Below, one piece after another: positions 61,942 to 64,000 of a DNA stretch of 64,000 bases (positions within the stretch are counted from its first letter, which is position 1; the number at the start of each line of letters is the position of its first letter). The position numbers and the translations under genes were made by a program. The stretch is from Stappia stellulata (GTDB lineage Bacteria; Pseudomonadota; Alphaproteobacteria; Rhizobiales; Stappiaceae), in contig NZ_JAIVMF010000016.1 in NCBI RefSeq assembly GCF_020176715.1, positions 1 to 64,000 on the forward strand, read 5' to 3'. The notes under the pieces are model-generated. The model had not been told where the DNA came from, ran no database searches, and saw only the letters and a list, made by a program, of their open reading frames with translations.

Positions 61942-62799
61942 TCAGCCGTTCGCGCGCGGCGATTTTCTGGCGCGCATGATGGCGGCGTTTAGCTCGCCGC
62001 CGAAGATGAAGCAGATCGACACGAGATAGAGAAACACCAGCGCGGTCATCGCGCCGGCAAGGCCGGCGTAGGTGGAAACGTAGTTGGCGAAGCTCGCCAG
62101 ATAGGCACCGAAGGCGGCGCCGGAGACGAGCCACAGGCCAAGCGTCACCACGACGCCGGGCAGGATCTCGCCGATGCGCCGCCGCCCGGCCGGCAGCAGC
62201 GCGTGAACGGCAATCAGCCCGCCGCCGGTCAGAAGCGTCGCGATCAGGTAGCGCGACAGGTTCAACTGCGCGGTGAACTGCTCGACGATCGGGGCATAGG
62301 CAAGGGCCGCTTTCCAGACCAGCGGCGCCAGCACGATCAGGACGGCGAAGGCCATCAGGATGAACGTGCCCACCAGGATCAGCCCGATGGCCTGCAGCCG
62401 CAACCGGATGTAGCTGCGCGATTCGTGTGCCCGATAGGCGCGGTTCAGCGCGACGCGCAGCGCCTCCACCCCGTTGGAGGCGAACCACAGCGCCACGACG
62501 ATACCGAAGGTCAGCGCATCGCCGCGCGGCTCGGTGAGCACGACGCGAATCTCGCGGGCAATGGGCCCCGCGACCCTTTCCGGCCAGGCGTCGAACAGCA
62601 GCGCCGCGATGCGGTCGGCCATGTTCTCCATGCCGAGGAAACCGGTCAGCGCCGCGATGAAGATCAGGAAGGGAAACAGCGCCAGCAAGGACGATAGCGC
62701 GACGTGACTGGCGATCACGAAGCCGTCGTCCCGCGACATGTGGTCGATGGCATCCCAGATGACGGACAGGACGGCGCGGATGGGTCGAAGGAGTGTCAT
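61942..62799 (-). CDS. YihY/BrkB family membrane protein
   Basis: 285 residues from ATG 62799. Six TM helices, with the family patterns SHVALSSLLALFPFLIFIAAL, LWFASNGVEALRVALNRAY and YLVSICFIFGGELNAAIMRARK. The family was once called ribonuclease BN, in error. It is now YihY, a membrane protein of unknown transport function. The frame extends to 63045 upstream but without family features. Ends 11 nt from the convergent EamA stop. Confidence 0.9.
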   Translation of the reverse strand: MTLLRPIRAVLSVIWDAIDHMSRDDGFVIASHVALSSLLALFPFLIFIAALTGFLGMENMADRIAALLFDAWPERVAGPIAREIRVVLTEPRGDALTFGIVVALWFASNGVEALRVALNRAYRAHESRSYIRLRLQAIGLILVGTFILMAFAVLIVLAPLVWKAALAYAPIVEQFTAQLNLSRYLIATLLTGGGLIAVHALLPAGRRRIGEILPGVVVTLGLWLVSGAAFGAYLASFANYVSTYAGLAGAMTALVFLYLVSICFIFGGELNAAIMRARKSPRANG

Positions 62800-63032
62800 G
62801 CCTCGCTCAATGCGGCAGCGCCGGTCCCCGGTCAAGCCGGGGATGTTGCGCTGCAGGGCATCCGGCAATAAAATTTCTTGAAAGCTGCACCAAAAGAAGG
62901 ATTGCTTCGCAGGTTGCGGGCGATATTGTTTGCAGTGCACCAATTCGACGGGGCAGGCCGCCCCGTCCGCGGTCGCAGGGCGCCATCCGCAAGGGGCGCT
63001 CGCGCCGAAGGACAAGATCACGGAGAAGATGC

Positions 63033-64000
63033 ATGTCGCTTGCAAGCGAAGTCGGTCACTACACCCAGGACGGCCCTCTCGAGGCGCTGACGGGCCCGAG
63101 CGTCCAGTCGCTGGAGCGGTTGCTCGATGCCGCCGCCGCCCGGGTGCGGGTGCGGGTGCTCGACGACGGCCGGATCTCCTCGGCGAAGATGGAGGCCGAG
63201 CAGCGGGCGACCCACGGGCTGGCGTGGCTTGCGACCTATGTCGAGGCGCTCAAGCAGTTGCACGGCTATGCCGGGCGGCTGCGCGATGCCGGCAGCTTCG
63301 GCGAAACCGAAGACCTGACGGTGCGGCTCGCCTTTGCAGAATATCTGGCGCAGATCTTCGGCGGCATTCCGATGAACCAGGGCGAGACCGTGCGGCTTGC
63401 CGACCTTGGCCTGCCGCCGCGCGAGGCGGCCGAGTTTCTCGTGCCCGAGATCGAGGCGCTGATCGCCAGCGGCAACACGCCCGAGGTGCGCGCCCGGCTG
63501 ACCGCGCTGATCCGCCAGCAGGAGGGCGCTTCCGTTTTCGGCGCCACCGGGCTCGACGAGACCTACGAGCAGGTGCGCGAGGAAATGCGCCGCTTCGCCG
63601 CCGACAAGGTGCTGCCGCATGCCCATGAGTGGCACCTGAAGAACGACTATATTCCGCTGGAGGTCATTACCCAGATGGCCGAGCTCGGCGTCTTCGGCCT
63701 GACGATCCCGGAAGACTTCGGCGGGCTGGGGCTTGGCAAGGAGAGCATGTGCGTGGTCTCCGAGGAGTTGAGCCGCGCCTATATCGGCGTCGGCTCGCTC
63801 GGCACCCGCTCCGAGATCGCCGCCGAACTGATCCTGTGCGGTGGCACGGACGATCAAAAGGCCAAGTGGCTGCCGCAGATTGCCTCTGGTGAGGTGCTGC
63901 CGACGGCGGTCTTCACCGAACCCAACACCGGCTCGGATCTTGCCTCGCTGAAGACCCGTGCCGTGCGCGAGGGCGATGTCTGGAAGATCTACGGCAACAA
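63033..64000 (+). CDS. mcd: (2S)-methylsuccinyl-CoA dehydrogenase, 3' partial
   Basis: 322 complete codons before the window ends. GGAG 7 nt before ATG 63033. An N-terminal domain of about 150 residues, AHGLAWLATYVEALKQLHGY with FGGIPMNQGE, precedes the acyl-CoA dehydrogenase fold. This extra domain is the mark of methylsuccinyl-CoA dehydrogenase of the ethylmalonyl-CoA pathway. The dehydrogenase part has LGVFGLTIPEDFGGLGLGKE and TEPNTGSDLASL. It oxidises methylsuccinyl-CoA to mesaconyl-CoA, allowing growth on acetyl-CoA-generating substrates. The catalytic base lies beyond the edge. Confidence 0.93.
   Translation, partial: MSLASEVGHYTQDGPLEALTGPSVQSLERLLDAAAARVRVRVLDDGRISSAKMEAEQRATHGLAWLATYVEALKQLHGYAGRLRDAGSFGETEDLTVRLAFAEYLAQIFGGIPMNQGETVRLADLGLPPREAAEFLVPEIEALIASGNTPEVRARLTALIRQQEGASVFGATGLDETYEQVREEMRRFAADKVLPHAHEWHLKNDYIPLEVITQMAELGVFGLTIPEDFGGLGLGKESMCVVSEELSRAYIGVGSLGTRSEIAAELILCGGTDDQKAKWLPQIASGEVLPTAVFTEPNTGSDLASLKTRAVREGDVWKIYGN

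Overview
The window is high-GC chromosomal DNA from an alphaproteobacterium, most likely in the Hyphomicrobiales. A Stappiaceae-like marine bacterium is my best guess, based on gene content rather than any search. The evidence is the helicase tail - S4 protein - FdxA - CarD - RpoH2 order typical of rhizobia-like genomes, together with a PuuD-type urate oxidase, a methylsuccinyl-CoA dehydrogenase of the ethylmalonyl-CoA pathway, and a polyhydroxybutyrate-type bdhA/patatin pair.

Layout. 1-3501: helicase C-terminus, HslR-like S4 protein, ferredoxin, CarD and sigma factor RpoH2. 3632-7825: sugar-nucleotide and surface-glycan genes (gmd, fcl, a methyltransferase, and a convergent GT22 mannosyltransferase). 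8295-15337: an accessory block of secreted or membrane proteins (DUF1254/DUF1214 protein, outer-membrane barrel, DUF3604 protein with one in-frame amber codon, Arg-rich small protein, Cys-repeat protein, PpiC-like isomerase, HupE/UreJ-like protein). This block ends in a chimeric IS481/IS3 remnant and an AT-rich patch that abuts the 3' end of tRNA-Ala(CGC), so it looks like an island edge. 16471-30932: core genes (yggT, folD, queuosine-precursor transporter, rpmB, DUF3108 protein, accA, L,D-transpeptidases, an ispG - pyridoxal kinase - DUF429 coupled operon, two related membrane proteins, bdhA and a patatin).

31195-44935: a secreted pentapeptide-repeat protein and a MipA-like porin. These are followed by a quaternary-amine-type module (non-pyrrolysine MttB homologue, DgcA-like FMN/FAD oxidoreductase, divergent LysR), an O-methyltransferase, and a purine catabolism cluster (puuD, divergent LysR, uraD, allantoicase, urate/xanthine permease). 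The purine cluster lacks visible HIU hydrolase and allantoinase. 44978-54368: asparagine synthase, class I amidotransferase, TerB-like and AsmA proteins, and three glycosyltransferases. 54417-64000: CYTH/CHAD protein, periplasmic unknown, FucA-like aldolase, tRNA-Leu(CAA), a DedA - DsbB - small TM protein - metallopeptidase operon, ferredoxin reductase, EamA transporter, YihY/BrkB protein and the start of methylsuccinyl-CoA dehydrogenase.

The best candidate for an undescribed system is the DUF3604 / PpiC-like / HupE block at 10640-15337 with its two small secreted partners. The DUF3604 protein carries PHP-like metal-ligand motifs, and in this genome it is interrupted by a single TAG. No CRISPR array, rRNA or complete prophage was seen. 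All functional calls come from reading motifs and gene order. No database search was run.
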